Positions 54,943-64,000 of a DNA stretch of 64,000 nt are shown here, piece after piece. The translations under genes and the position numbers were made by a program. The DNA comes from Microbacterium sp. USTB-Y (GTDB taxonomy: Bacteria; Actinomycetota; Actinomycetes; Actinomycetales; Microbacteriaceae): contig NZ_JAGMTU010000005.1 of NCBI RefSeq assembly GCF_023703415.1, forward strand, positions 248,001 to 312,000, given 5' to 3'. The first letter of the stretch is position 1; each line of letters starts with the position of its first letter. The notes below the pieces were generated by a model, which had not been told where the DNA came from, did not search any database, and worked only from the letters and a program-made list of their open reading frames with translations.

Positions 54943-56136
54943 GTGACCGACCTCCCCGCGCCGCTCGTGCGCACCGCCGTCATCGTCGTGGCCGCCGGCT
55001 CCGGCACCCGGCTCGCCGCGGGGGCGCCCAAGGCGTTCGTGCCGCTCGACGGCCGCACGATCCTGGAGCACGCGCTCGACGGCGTCTTCGCGGCCACGCC
55101 GGCCCAGGTGATCCTCGTCGTCCCCGCCGGGCTCGAGGCCGAGGCGACGGACCTGGCGGCGGATCGTCCCGTCCGGGTCGTCGCCGGCGGCGACACCCGG
55201 CAGCGCTCCGTGGCGGCCGGACTCGCGGCGCTCGCCGAGGGCGTCGACACGGTGCTCGTGCACGACGCGGCGCGGGCGCTGACCCCGCCGGCGCAGTTCG
55301 CGGCGGTGGCCACCGCCGTCGGCCCCGGGGTCGGTGTCATCCCGGCGCTGCCCGTCGTCGACACGCTCAAGCGCGTGAACGGCGAGGACGTCATCGCTCC
55401 GGTCGACCGCGCCGAGCTCGCCGCCGCGCAGACCCCGCAGGGCTTCCCGCGCGCCGAGCTCCTCGCCGCCTACGCGCAGGCCGCGGAGCAGGGCGTGGAG
55501 TACACCGACGACGCGGCGCTCTTCGCCGCGGCCGGGGGAGCGGTGCGTCACGTCCTCGGATCCGAGGAGGCCTTCAAGATCACCATCCCGCACGACCTGG
55601 AGCGCGCCCGCATGATCCTCTCGTCCTCGTCCCAGCACGCGGCCGAGGGGCCGGTCGTCCCTCGCGTCGGCATCGGCACGGACGTGCACGCCTTCGCCGC
55701 GGGCGGCACGCTGCGTCTGGGCGGCCTGGACTGGCCGGGAGAGCCCGCCCTCGAGGGCCACTCGGACGGCGACGCCGTCGCGCACGCGATCGTGGACGCG
55801 CTGCTGGGCGCCGCGGGGCTCGGCGACATCGGGCTGCACTTCGGCACCGCGCACCCCGAGTACGCGGGCGCGCACGGGGAGGTCTTCCTCGCCCGCACCG
55901 CCGAGATCCTCGCGGAGGCCGGATTCGCGATCGGCAACGTCTCCGTGCAGTTCCAGGGCAATCGCCCCCGGTTCAGCGCCCGTCGCACCGAGGCCGAGCG
56001 GAGCCTGTCGGCGGCGCTCGGCGGAGCACCCGTCGCCGTCTCCGCGACGACGACCGACGGGCTCGGCTTCCCCGGACGCGGCGAGGGCATCGCGGTCACG
56101 GCTGTGGCTCTCGTGCATCCGATCGCCCTGAGCTGA
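54943..56136 (+). CDS. ispDF: Bifunctional IspD/IspF (MEP pathway)
   Basis: A 397-residue fusion. The IspD part (about 1-225) has [18 protein letters not shown] and [15 protein letters not shown]; it transfers CMP to methylerythritol phosphate. The IspF part (about 235-397) has [39 protein letters not shown] and [17 protein letters not shown], and makes the cyclic diphosphate. GTG start with TAACGT (54931-54936) ending 6 nt before it, the leaderless spacing. Confidence 0.95.
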   Translation: MTDLPAPLVRTAVIVVAAGSGTRLAAGAPKAFVPLDGRTILEHALDGVFAATPAQVILVVPAGLEAEATDLAADRPVRVVAGGDTRQRSVAAGLAALAEGVDTVLVHDAARALTPPAQFAAVATAVGPGVGVIPALPVVDTLKRVNGEDVIAPVDRAELAAAQTPQGFPRAELLAAYAQAAEQGVEYTDDAALFAAAGGAVRHVLGSEEAFKITIPHDLERARMILSSSSQHAAEGPVVPRVGIGTDVHAFAAGGTLRLGGLDWPGEPALEGHSDGDAVAHAIVDALLGAAGLGDIGLHFGTAHPEYAGAHGEVFLARTAEILAEAGFAIGNVSVQFQGNRPRFSARRTEAERSLSAALGGAPVAVSATTTDGLGFPGRGEGIAVTAVALVHPIALS

Positions 56137-56249
56137 ATCCCTAACCGTAGGGATCCTCCGGATTCGGATCCGACACCGGGCGCGCGTGCTTACGCTGGGG
56201 GGCGCGGCCACCTGCCGCGTTCAGCAGACGTCGTAGAGAGGTCATCGTC

Positions 56250-57227
56250 ATGCGCGCACTCGTCCACTCCTCCTTCGGGGATCCCGCCGAAGTCCTGACC
56301 GTCCAGGATGTGCCGACGCCCGAGCCCGGACCGGGGCAGGTGCGGCTGCGCGTGCTGCTGGCCACCGTGCACAACCACGACCTGCTGACCGTGCGCGGCC
56401 TCTACGGATACAAGCCCGAGCTGCCGGCGCGCTCCGGCACCGAGGCCGTCGGCGTCGTCGACGCGGTCGGAGAGGGCGTCGACGCGGGTCTCGTCGGGCG
56501 CCGGTTCACCGTCGGCGGTGCGTTCGGGGCCTGGGCCGAGTTCGTGCTCGCCCCCGCGGCGGGGCTCATCCCCGTGCCCGACGACATCCCGGACGAGCAG
56601 GCCGCGCAGCTCGGATCCATGCCGTTCAGCGCGATCAGCGTGCTGGACTCGCTGGGGCTCGCGGCCGGAGACTGGATGATCCAGAACGCCGCGAACGGCG
56701 CCGTCGGGCGCATGGTCGCCCAGCTCGGCGCCGCGCGCGGTGTGCACGTGGTCAGTCTCGTCCGGCGTGCCGAGGGGATCGCCGAGCTCGAGGCGCAGGG
56801 CGTGCGCAACGTGGTCGCGACGGATGCCGAGGACTGGCAGGATCAGGTGCGCGCTCTCACCGGGGGATCCCCGATCCGTGCCGGCATCGACTCGGTCGGC
56901 GGCGACGCCAGCGGCCAGGTCGCGGCGATGCTCGGTGAGGGCGGGCTGCTGGTCGTCTTCGGCGCGATGGCCTCTCCGACCATGCGGATCTCCTCGGGCG
57001 ATGTGATCTTCAAGCAGCTGACCGTGCGCGGATTCTGGGGCTCCAAGGTCGCCGCGGCCATGCCCGCCGAGCAGCGCGGAGCCCTGTTCGGCGAGCTGCT
57101 GCAGCGGATCCGCGAGGGCGTGCTCACGCTGCCCGTCTCCGCGGTCCTGCCGTTCGAGGGGATCGCGGAGGCGTCCGAGGGCAACCTCCGCGCCGGACGC
57201 GAGGGCAAGATCCTGCTGCAGCCCTGA
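56250..57227 (+). CDS. Zinc-binding-type/quinone oxidoreductase (MDR family)
   Basis: A 325-residue medium-chain dehydrogenase/reductase. Opens MRALVHSSFGDPAEVLTVQDVPTPEPGPGQVRLRVLLA, with a Rossmann half containing WMIQNAANGAVGRMVAQLGAARGVHVVSLVRR. Catalytic Zn ligands of alcohol dehydrogenases are absent, so a NADPH-dependent enal or quinone reductase is likely. AGAGG precedes the ATG; TACGCT at 56191 may be its -10 with a leader of about 50 nt. Confidence 0.86.
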   Translation: MRALVHSSFGDPAEVLTVQDVPTPEPGPGQVRLRVLLATVHNHDLLTVRGLYGYKPELPARSGTEAVGVVDAVGEGVDAGLVGRRFTVGGAFGAWAEFVLAPAAGLIPVPDDIPDEQAAQLGSMPFSAISVLDSLGLAAGDWMIQNAANGAVGRMVAQLGAARGVHVVSLVRRAEGIAELEAQGVRNVVATDAEDWQDQVRALTGGSPIRAGIDSVGGDASGQVAAMLGEGGLLVVFGAMASPTMRISSGDVIFKQLTVRGFWGSKVAAAMPAEQRGALFGELLQRIREGVLTLPVSAVLPFEGIAEASEGNLRAGREGKILLQP

Positions 57228-57235
57228 CCGCACCC

Positions 57236-57298
57236 GTTCCGGGGAGCGATGTCGGCGCATTCCGACCCGGAATCGCGGCGCGCACCGCTCCCCGGAAC
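57236..57298. terminator. Nested inverted repeat between the oxidoreductase gene and cysS
   Basis: Perfect 13-bp outer arms (57236-57248/57286-57298) enclose a 6-bp inner hairpin ATTCCG-ACC-CGGAAT. There is no T-tract. It probably terminates the oxidoreductase transcript before the cysS promoter. Confidence 0.6.
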
Positions 57299-57327
57299 TG
57301 TCAGGGGCGCCCCGGTAGGCTTGAGCG

Positions 57328-58740
57328 GTGACGATCCGCCTCCATGACACGCGCGCGCAGGAACTGCGCGACTTCGTTCCGCTCGATTCCTCGAACGTGA
57401 CGATGTACGTGTGCGGACCCACCGTGCAGTCCGGCCCGCACATCGGGCACGTGCGCGCGGCACTGAGCTTCGACCTGCTGCGGCGCTGGCTGCAGCGGCG
57501 CTACGGACGCGTCACGTTCGTCCGCAACGTCACGGACATCGACGACAAGGTGCTCGCGAACGCGACGGATGCCGAGTCGTGGTGGGGCCTGGCCTACCGG
57601 ATGGAGCAGGAGTTCTCGGCCGCCTACGCCGCGGTCGGGATCCAGCCGCCCACCTACGAGCCCCGGGCGACGGCGTCGATCCCGCAGATGCAGGAGCTCA
57701 TCGCGCGCCTCATCGAACGCGGTCATGCGTACCCCGCGGCCGACGGCTCGGGCGACGTGTACTTCGATGTGCGCAGCTGGGCCGGCTACGGCGAGCTCAC
57801 ACGTCAGTCCGTCGACGCGATGGAGGCCGCAGAGGACGCGGATCCCCGCGGCAAGCGCGCCCCGCAGGACTTCGCGCTGTGGAAGGGGGCGAAGCCGGGG
57901 GAGCCGGCCGACGCGACCTGGGCGTCTCCGTGGGGCGCCGGGCGTCCGGGCTGGCACATCGAGTGCTCGGCCATGGCGCGGCGCTACCTCGGCGCCGAGT
58001 TCGACATCCACGGCGGCGGTCTCGACCTGCGCTTCCCGCACCACGAGAACGAGCTGGCGCAGTCCACCGCGGCCGGCGACGCGTTCGCCCGCTACTGGGT
58101 GCACAACGGCCTCGTGACGGTCGACGGGCAGAAGATGTCGAAGTCGCTCGGCAACTTCACCCTCGCCGCCGACGTGCTCGCGCAGCACGACCCGCTCGTC
58201 GTCCGTTACGCGCTCGCCGCGGCGCACTACCGCTCGAGCCTCGACCTGTCCGATTCGTCCTGGACCGAGGCCGAGGCGGCGCTGGGCCGGATCCGCACCT
58301 TCCTGGAGCGCGCGCAGCGCACGGCCGGTGGGGACGAAGGGCCGGCAGCGGAGTCCCTCCCCGCCGCGTTCGCCTCTGCGATGGACGACGACCTCGGCGT
58401 GCCGCAGGCCCTCGCGGTCGTGCACGAGACCGTGCGCGCGGGCAACGCCGCCCTGGACCGCGGCGACGTCGACGAGGTCCGCATCGCGCTGGGCGCGGTG
58501 CGGGCGATGACCGGCGTGCTCGGGATCGACCCGTTCTCGCCGGAGTGGCGCGGGACCGGATCCGACACGAAGACCACCACGGCGCTGGATGCGCTCGTGC
58601 AGGCGATGATCGCCCAGCGCGCGCAGGCCCGCGCCGACAAGGACTGGCCCGCCGCCGACCGCATCCGCGATGCGATCGGTGCGGCGGGCATCACCCTGGA
58701 GGACACTCCAGACGGAACTCATTGGAGCATCGATGGCTAA
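57328..58740 (+). CDS. cysS: Cysteinyl-tRNA synthetase
   Basis: A 470-residue class I aminoacyl-tRNA synthetase. Zn ligands lie in TMYVCGPTV and WHIECSAMA; the HIGH motif is in [10 protein letters not shown] and KMSKS in [10 protein letters not shown]. Length and start fit CysS rather than MshC (mycothiol), which is shorter and has a different KMSKS context; the call is CysS. TAGGCT (57316-57321) ends 6 nt before the GTG start. Confidence 0.93.
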   Translation: MTIRLHDTRAQELRDFVPLDSSNVTMYVCGPTVQSGPHIGHVRAALSFDLLRRWLQRRYGRVTFVRNVTDIDDKVLANATDAESWWGLAYRMEQEFSAAYAAVGIQPPTYEPRATASIPQMQELIARLIERGHAYPAADGSGDVYFDVRSWAGYGELTRQSVDAMEAAEDADPRGKRAPQDFALWKGAKPGEPADATWASPWGAGRPGWHIECSAMARRYLGAEFDIHGGGLDLRFPHHENELAQSTAAGDAFARYWVHNGLVTVDGQKMSKSLGNFTLAADVLAQHDPLVVRYALAAAHYRSSLDLSDSSWTEAEAALGRIRTFLERAQRTAGGDEGPAAESLPAAFASAMDDDLGVPQALAVVHETVRAGNAALDRGDVDEVRIALGAVRAMTGVLGIDPFSPEWRGTGSDTKTTTALDALVQAMIAQRAQARADKDWPAADRIRDAIGAAGITLEDTPDGTHWSIDG

Positions 58741-59752
58741 GCCGAGCCGCCCCGGAGCGGGCAACAGCAAGAAGAAGGGCGCCACCAAGGGCACCGGCGG
58801 CAACGGTCGCAAGGCGCTCGAGGGCCGCGGCAACACCCCGAAGGCCGAGGACCGCGCCTGGCACGTCGCGGGCAAGCGCAAGGCGGCGCAGGAGCGCTAC
58901 GCCGCGGCCGGGGGCAAGGGCCGTCCCGGATCGCGGGCGGGACAGAAGCCGCAGTCGGGATCCAACCCGAACCGCCGCGTGTCGTCGTCGGCGGCCTCGA
59001 ACGACACCGAGACCGTCACCGGGCGCAACTCGGTGCTCGAGGCTCTGCGCACCAAGATCCCCGCGACCACGATGTACATCGCGCAGCGCGTGGAGATGGA
59101 CGACCGCGTCAAGGAGATGCTCGCCATCGCCCGGCACCGCGAGATCCCCGTGCTCGAGGTCACCCGTCAGGAGCTGGACCGCATGGCCGGCTTCGACGGC
59201 GTCCACCAGGGCGTCGCGCTCAAGGTGCCGCCCTACGAGTACGCGCACCCGCAGGACCTCCTCGAAGAGGTCATCGACCGCGGCCAGACCCCGCTGTTCG
59301 TGGCGCTGGACGGGATCACCGACCCGCGCAACCTCGGCGCGATCATCCGCTCGACGGCCGCGTTCGGCGGCCACGGCGTGATCCTGCCGCAGCGCCGCTC
59401 GGCGAGCGTGAACTCGGCGGCCTGGAAGACCAGCGCGGGAGCGGCGGCCCGCATCCCCGTCGCGCTCGCGGCGAACCTCACCAGCATGCTCAAGGAGTTC
59501 AAGAAGCAGGGCGTGTTCGTGCTCGGCCTGGACGGCGGCGGCGACGTCTCGCTGCCCGCGATCGAGCTCGCGGACCGTCCGGTCGTGATCGTGGTCGGCT
59601 CGGAGGGCAAGGGGCTGTCGCGCCTGGTCACCGAGACCTGCGATCAGATCGTCTCGATCCCGATCTCCGCGGCGACCGAGTCGCTCAACGCGGGCATCGC
59701 GGCCTCAGTCGCGCTGTACCAGGTCTCGACCGTCCGGGGCGCGAAGGGCTGA
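58733..59752 (+). CDS. rlmB: 23S rRNA 2'-O-methyltransferase (RlmB/SpoU type)
   Basis: A 339-residue SPOUT methyltransferase. A basic, Gly/Lys/Arg-rich N-terminal extension (about residues 1-95) precedes an RNA-binding domain starting [11 protein letters not shown] and the SPOUT domain with [29 protein letters not shown] and [22 protein letters not shown]. It modifies G2251-type positions in 23S rRNA. The ATG overlaps the cysS stop; cysS-rlmB is a conserved pair. Confidence 0.92.
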   Translation: MAKPSRPGAGNSKKKGATKGTGGNGRKALEGRGNTPKAEDRAWHVAGKRKAAQERYAAAGGKGRPGSRAGQKPQSGSNPNRRVSSSAASNDTETVTGRNSVLEALRTKIPATTMYIAQRVEMDDRVKEMLAIARHREIPVLEVTRQELDRMAGFDGVHQGVALKVPPYEYAHPQDLLEEVIDRGQTPLFVALDGITDPRNLGAIIRSTAAFGGHGVILPQRRSASVNSAAWKTSAGAAARIPVALAANLTSMLKEFKKQGVFVLGLDGGGDVSLPAIELADRPVVIVVGSEGKGLSRLVTETCDQIVSIPISAATESLNAGIAASVALYQVSTVRGAKG

Positions 59753-59943
59753 CCGCGGGGCCCGAGGCGCGATGCCGCCGGAGCCGGTGCGCCGTCCCGG
59801 CGTACCGCGCCCGGGCATGACCGCCCGCGCACGGCGTTGATCCGGAGTGCACATCCGTGCAGGGATCGCGCCGGCGCGGAATAGCGGGCGGGCGCGGATC
59901 CTTCCACTCTCCGTACCCAGTGCAGCAACGGAAGGAAACGCGC

Positions 59944-60585
59944 ATGGCCCGCATCATCGTCATCGGAGGCACCGGCTTCGCCGGACGTCACATCGTCCAG
60001 GAGGCCGCGGCTCGCGGGCATGAGGTCGTCTCGATCTCGCGCTCTGTGCCGTCCGCCCCGGTCGCGGGCGTGACGGACGTGCAGGGCAACGTGCGCGACC
60101 TCGCCTCGCTCGGCGACGTCTTCGACGGCGTCGACGCGGTCGTCTCGGCCCTGAGCCCGCGCGGCGACATGGAGGACGCGGTCCTCGGCGTGCTGGCCGA
60201 GCTCGTCGCGAAGCTCAGCGGCACGGACACGCGCCTGGGCGTCGTGGGCGGCGCCGGCGGCAGCCTCACCGCGCCCGGCGGCCCGCGCCTGATCGACGTC
60301 GACTTCCCCGAGGAGTACAAGCACGAGGCCCAGGTCGGGGTAGACTCGCTCGCCCTGCTCGAGGCCACGGACGGATCCCTGGACTGGTTCCTCGTCCACC
60401 CCGCCGAGGTCTTCGGCCCCTGGGCCGAGGGCGAGCGCACCGGCGTCTACCGCGACGGCGGGGACGTCGTGGTGCGCGATGCCGACGGCAACTCGACGAT
60501 CTCCGGTGCCGACTTCGCGCTCGCCGTCGTCGACGAGATCGAGCAGGGCAACCACCACCGGGAGCGCTTCACCGTCGGCTACTGA
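59944..60585 (+). CDS. NAD(P)H-binding (SDR-like) oxidoreductase
   Basis: A 213-residue atypical short-chain dehydrogenase. The dinucleotide motif is IGGTGFAGRHI (residues 7-17), followed by VDAVVSALSPRG. Similar proteins are named NAD(P)H-binding or NmrA-like; the substrate is unknown. A strong GGAAGGAAA ribosome-binding site precedes the ATG. Confidence 0.85.
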   Translation: MARIIVIGGTGFAGRHIVQEAAARGHEVVSISRSVPSAPVAGVTDVQGNVRDLASLGDVFDGVDAVVSALSPRGDMEDAVLGVLAELVAKLSGTDTRLGVVGGAGGSLTAPGGPRLIDVDFPEEYKHEAQVGVDSLALLEATDGSLDWFLVHPAEVFGPWAEGERTGVYRDGGDVVVRDADGNSTISGADFALAVVDEIEQGNHHRERFTVGY

Positions 60586-60596
60586 TGGATCCCGCT

Positions 60597-60645
60597 CCGG
60601 GTCGTCGAGCGAGAGCGTCCTTGGCGTCCTCGCTCGACGACCCGG
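60597..60645. terminator. Convergent hairpin terminator
   Basis: Perfect 17-bp arms (60597-60613/60629-60645) around a 15-nt loop lie between the SDR gene and the convergent DUF4032 gene. Confidence 0.85.
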
Positions 60646-60678
60646 AAACCGCCGCCCGGTCTCCGGCAGTGCCGCGGG

Positions 60679-61983
60679 CTAGACCAGATCCCGCCAGTCG
60701 ACGTCCGGATCCTCGTCGTCCAGAGGCACGGATCCGGTGATCACCGGCAGGGACATGGTCTCGGTGGGCGGGCCCATGATGGTGGCCTCGTCGCGGCGAT
60801 GCCGCAGCACGTCGTTGATGTACGAGGTGAGCACCTCCGCGAGCGGCACTGAGCGGCCCTCGCGCTGCGACATGTACCAGCGGTGCTCCAGCACCTGGTG
60901 GAAGACCTCGGCGGGCTCGAGCTTGGCGCGCAGGTCGTACGGGATCGCGCGCACCACGGGCTCGAACACCCGGGTGAGCCACTCGTGCGCGTACATCTCC
61001 TCGTCGGCCCACTGCTTGGTCGAGCGGGCGCGGAACTCGTCCAGGTCGTTCAGCAGCCGCCGTGCCTGGTTCTCCTCGACATCGAGGCCGGTGAGGCGGA
61101 TGAGCCGGCGCTGATGATGCCCGGCGTCGACGACCTTGGGTTCGATCTCCACGCGCGTGCCGTCGGAGGTGGTCTGGATCGACATCTCGCCGATGTCGAA
61201 ACCGAGCGCGTTCAGCCGCTCCACCCGCTCCGTGATCCGCCACGCCTCGCCCGCCGCGAACGACTCGTGCGCCGTGAGCGCGGCCCACAACGACCGGTAG
61301 GACGAAACGATCCCATCGGCGATGGCGACCGCGTCCACGCCGCGCTCCAGGCGTCCTCCGGCGGCGAGGTCGAGGATCTCCCCGGCGATGTTGGTGCGAG
61401 CGAGGTCCAGATCATAGGCGCGCTGGCCGTCGGTGAGGCCCTCCTCGTGCAGTTCGCCGGTCTCGGCGTCGACGAGGTAGGCGGCGAACGCCCCGGCATC
61501 CCGGCGGAACAGGGCGTTCGACAGCGACACGTCGCCCCAGTAGAAGCCCACGTTGTGCAGGCGCACCAGCAGCAGCGCGAGGGCGTCCACGAGGCGGGTC
61601 GCGGTGTCGGGTCGCAGCACGCGCGTGAACAGTGCGCGGTACGGCATGGAGAACCGCAGGTGCGAGGTGACCAGCACGGCGGGCAGGGGAGCGCCCTTGG
61701 CGTCGGTGCGGCCGGCGATCACGGCGACGCGCGACACGCACGGCACGTCGAGACGGGCGAGGTTGCCGAGCATCTCGTACTCGCGCCGGGCCATCTCCTC
61801 GGTCGTCTCCTTCACGGCGACGACGGATCCGGAGAGATCGGCGAAGCGCACGAGGTGACGAGACAGCCCCTTCGGCAGGGACACGATCACCTCGGAGGGC
61901 CATTTCGCCAGCGGCAGGGACCAGGGCAGCGACAGCAGCCCGGGATCCACGGCGCTCGCGGTGATGCTCAGTGCATCCTTCAT
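60679..61983 (-). CDS. DUF4032 family protein with kinase-like fold
   Basis: A 434-residue protein. The central region VALKETTEEMARREYEM-like (VVAVKETTEE), RLHNVGFYWGDVSLSNALFRRDAG and AYLVDAETGELHEEG resembles the APH/lipopolysaccharide-kinase fold (HxxxxWGDxxxxN, D in VDAE as metal Asp). DUF4032 proteins are common in actinobacteria near ugpC; function unknown. GAGGAGC precedes the ATG. Downstream of and co-directional with ugpC, but a terminator lies between them. Confidence 0.85.
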   Translation of the reverse strand: MKDALSITASAVDPGLLSLPWSLPLAKWPSEVIVSLPKGLSRHLVRFADLSGSVVAVKETTEEMARREYEMLGNLARLDVPCVSRVAVIAGRTDAKGAPLPAVLVTSHLRFSMPYRALFTRVLRPDTATRLVDALALLLVRLHNVGFYWGDVSLSNALFRRDAGAFAAYLVDAETGELHEEGLTDGQRAYDLDLARTNIAGEILDLAAGGRLERGVDAVAIADGIVSSYRSLWAALTAHESFAAGEAWRITERVERLNALGFDIGEMSIQTTSDGTRVEIEPKVVDAGHHQRRLIRLTGLDVEENQARRLLNDLDEFRARSTKQWADEEMYAHEWLTRVFEPVVRAIPYDLRAKLEPAEVFHQVLEHRWYMSQREGRSVPLAEVLTSYINDVLRHRRDEATIMGPPTETMSLPVITGSVPLDDEDPDVDWRDLV

Positions 61984-62038
61984 GTCTGCTCCTCGGCCCT
62001 CGTGGTCCCGGGCTCGGCGTGGACGGGCCCGGGAACGA

Positions 62039-62074
62039 CGACGCGGCGCGGGGGAGGACCCCCGCGCCGCGTCG
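62039..62074 (-). terminator. Terminator between ugpC and DUF4032 gene
   Basis: A perfect 14-bp G/C stem (62041-62054/62059-62072), extendable by two pairs, with loop AGGA, follows the ugpC stop on the minus strand. Confidence 0.8.
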
Positions 62075-62087
62075 CGCGATCAGTGGA

Positions 62088-63191
<1,104 letters not shown>

Positions 63192-63205
63192 TGTCTTCTC
63201 CTTCA

Positions 63206-63291
63206 CCGGCAGGTACGTGCCGGACGATCCGTAGTGAAAAAGCGACGAGGGTGAACCCGCCGTGGCCCGCCATCGGGCCGGGTTCAGTATG
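63206..63291 (-). other. Structured 5' leader of ugpC (possible msiK motif)
   Basis: After a -10-like CATACT (63291-63286), the minus-strand leader folds into hairpin 1 (outer arms 63253-63259/63279-63285, inner GGCCCG/CGGGCC) and hairpin 2 (CCGGCA/TGCCGG, 63206-63223) just before the ribosome-binding site. A msiK RNA motif has been described upstream of such genes, but I cannot confirm a match to its consensus. Confidence 0.5.
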
Positions 63292-63473
63292 ACACGAGAG
63301 CTTCGGCACGGTCCAGTGCTGCTGAAGCGCTTTCCGGCGGGACCTCGCAGGGATCGGCCAGTGCTCGTCTGGGCATTTCTCAGCCTGCCTGGCTAGCATC
63401 GAACCCGTGCCGCGCCGCGCCCGTTGGCGGCCGGACATCGGGATGGCCCATCCCCAACGAACCAAGAGGAACG

Positions 63474-64000
63474 ATGTCGAGCGACGAAACGCCGAACGTC
63501 CCCACGCCTTCGCACTCGCGTGCGGCCGTGCGGGAGAAGGCCCAGCAGGTGAACGCCCAGCAGTCCCGCGCCCGGATCATGCGACGCGTGATCCTCGGGC
63601 TCGTCGCCGTCGTGATCGTCGGCGCCGCCGGCGGTGCCGTGGCCTGGGCGGTGGGATCGGCCGTGTCGAAGCCCTCGCTCAGCCCGTCGAACCTGAAGGA
63701 CGACGGCGTCCTCGTGACGAAGGGCGACCTCGCGGCCGCGCGCGCCGCGTCCGCCCCCACCCCGACGCCGACCGTCGCGGGTTCGGCCGACCCGTCCGCC
63801 TCGTCGACGCCGACCCCCGACCCGACCTCCTCCTCCGGCCCGGTCGACATCCACGTGTACGTGGACTACCTCTCCCCGGGCGCCGGCGACTTCGAGCGCG
63901 CCAACGCCAAGCAGCTCGCCACCTGGGTCGACCAGGACGCGGCGACCGTGACCTACCACCCGGTCGCGCTGCTCACCGCCAACTCGAACGGCACCAAGTA
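63474..64000 (+). CDS. Membrane-anchored DsbA-like thioredoxin-fold protein, N-terminal part
   Basis: The frame is open to the window edge (175 residues seen). A basic cytosolic start is followed by one membrane helix (about residues 37-62), a Ser/Thr/Pro linker with TPTPT, and a DsbA-like domain starting VDIHVYVDYLSPGAGDFERANAKQLATWV. The first beta-strand and helix match actinobacterial DsbA-like proteins (FxDYxCPxC), but both active-site Cys are replaced (SPGA). AGAGGAA precedes the ATG. Confidence 0.85.
   Translation, partial: MSSDETPNVPTPSHSRAAVREKAQQVNAQQSRARIMRRVILGLVAVVIVGAAGGAVAWAVGSAVSKPSLSPSNLKDDGVLVTKGDLAAARAASAPTPTPTVAGSADPSASSTPTPDPTSSSGPVDIHVYVDYLSPGAGDFERANAKQLATWVDQDAATVTYHPVALLTANSNGTK

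Noticed and set aside
56138..56155. Small hairpin ATCCCTA-ACCG-TAGGGAT after ispDF as a riboswitch
   Set aside because: Only 7 bp and directly after the stop; at most a weak terminator.
57328..58740. cysS as mshC (mycothiol ligase)
   Set aside because: The protein is of CysS length, keeps HIGH and KMSKSLGN, and is paired with rlmB as is usual for cysS.

Overview
The window is about 64 kb of very GC-rich, densely packed chromosome. It has short intergenic gaps, many GTG starts and many 4-bp stop/start overlaps. It encodes CarD, SenX3-RegX3, a GlnR-type regulator, a 6C RNA beside a Tad pilus locus, UgpC/MsiK with a DUF4032 neighbour, and fused IspDF and PabAB. This set points to an Actinomycetota member, most likely Microbacteriaceae (Microbacterium-like). 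I see no insertion sequence, phage, CRISPR or plasmid genes; this is core chromosome.

Layout. 1-6.6 kb: end of an FMN-dependent lactate dehydrogenase gene, a HAD phosphatase, tRNA-Pro, a class A PBP with PASTA domains followed by a metallophosphoesterase and a membrane protein, then a DUF4177/RidA pair. 6.6-12 kb: acetyl-CoA synthetase, a 6C small RNA, and a compact Tad/Flp-type pilus operon. 12-18.6 kb: topA-tmk-holB and a secreted peptidase. 18.7-25 kb: tRNA-Thr, nicotinamidase, small zinc-binding proteins, and an amidohydrolase/permease/TetR module. 24.8-25.1 kb: a tRNA-Lys(UUU) gene split in its anticodon loop by a 218-nt group I intron. 25-28 kb: a conserved hypothetical protein, a structured gene-free stretch, aminodeoxychorismate lyase and a flavodoxin-fold protein.

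28-50 kb is rich in phosphate genes. It holds pstSCAB with a second PstS, a Nudix/histidine-phosphatase protein overlapping ppk, phoU, and senX3-regX3. The candidate PHO-box-like 11-nt direct repeats lie before pstS and between phoU and senX3. GlnR, a nitrobindin-like protein, YgfZ and PabAB sit inside this stretch. 50-64 kb: CarD, a drug-type ABC exporter with PadR control, ispDF, cysS-rlmB, several enzymes, DUF4032-UgpC, and the start of a thioredoxin-fold membrane protein.

Two themes run across the window. First, a -10-like hexamer (mostly TAnnnT) ends 6-7 nt before the start codon of about 16 genes that lack a Shine-Dalgarno, which implies widespread leaderless transcription. Second, convergent genes are separated by very strong perfect hairpins. 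The observation most worth follow-up is the intron-containing tRNA-Lys gene.
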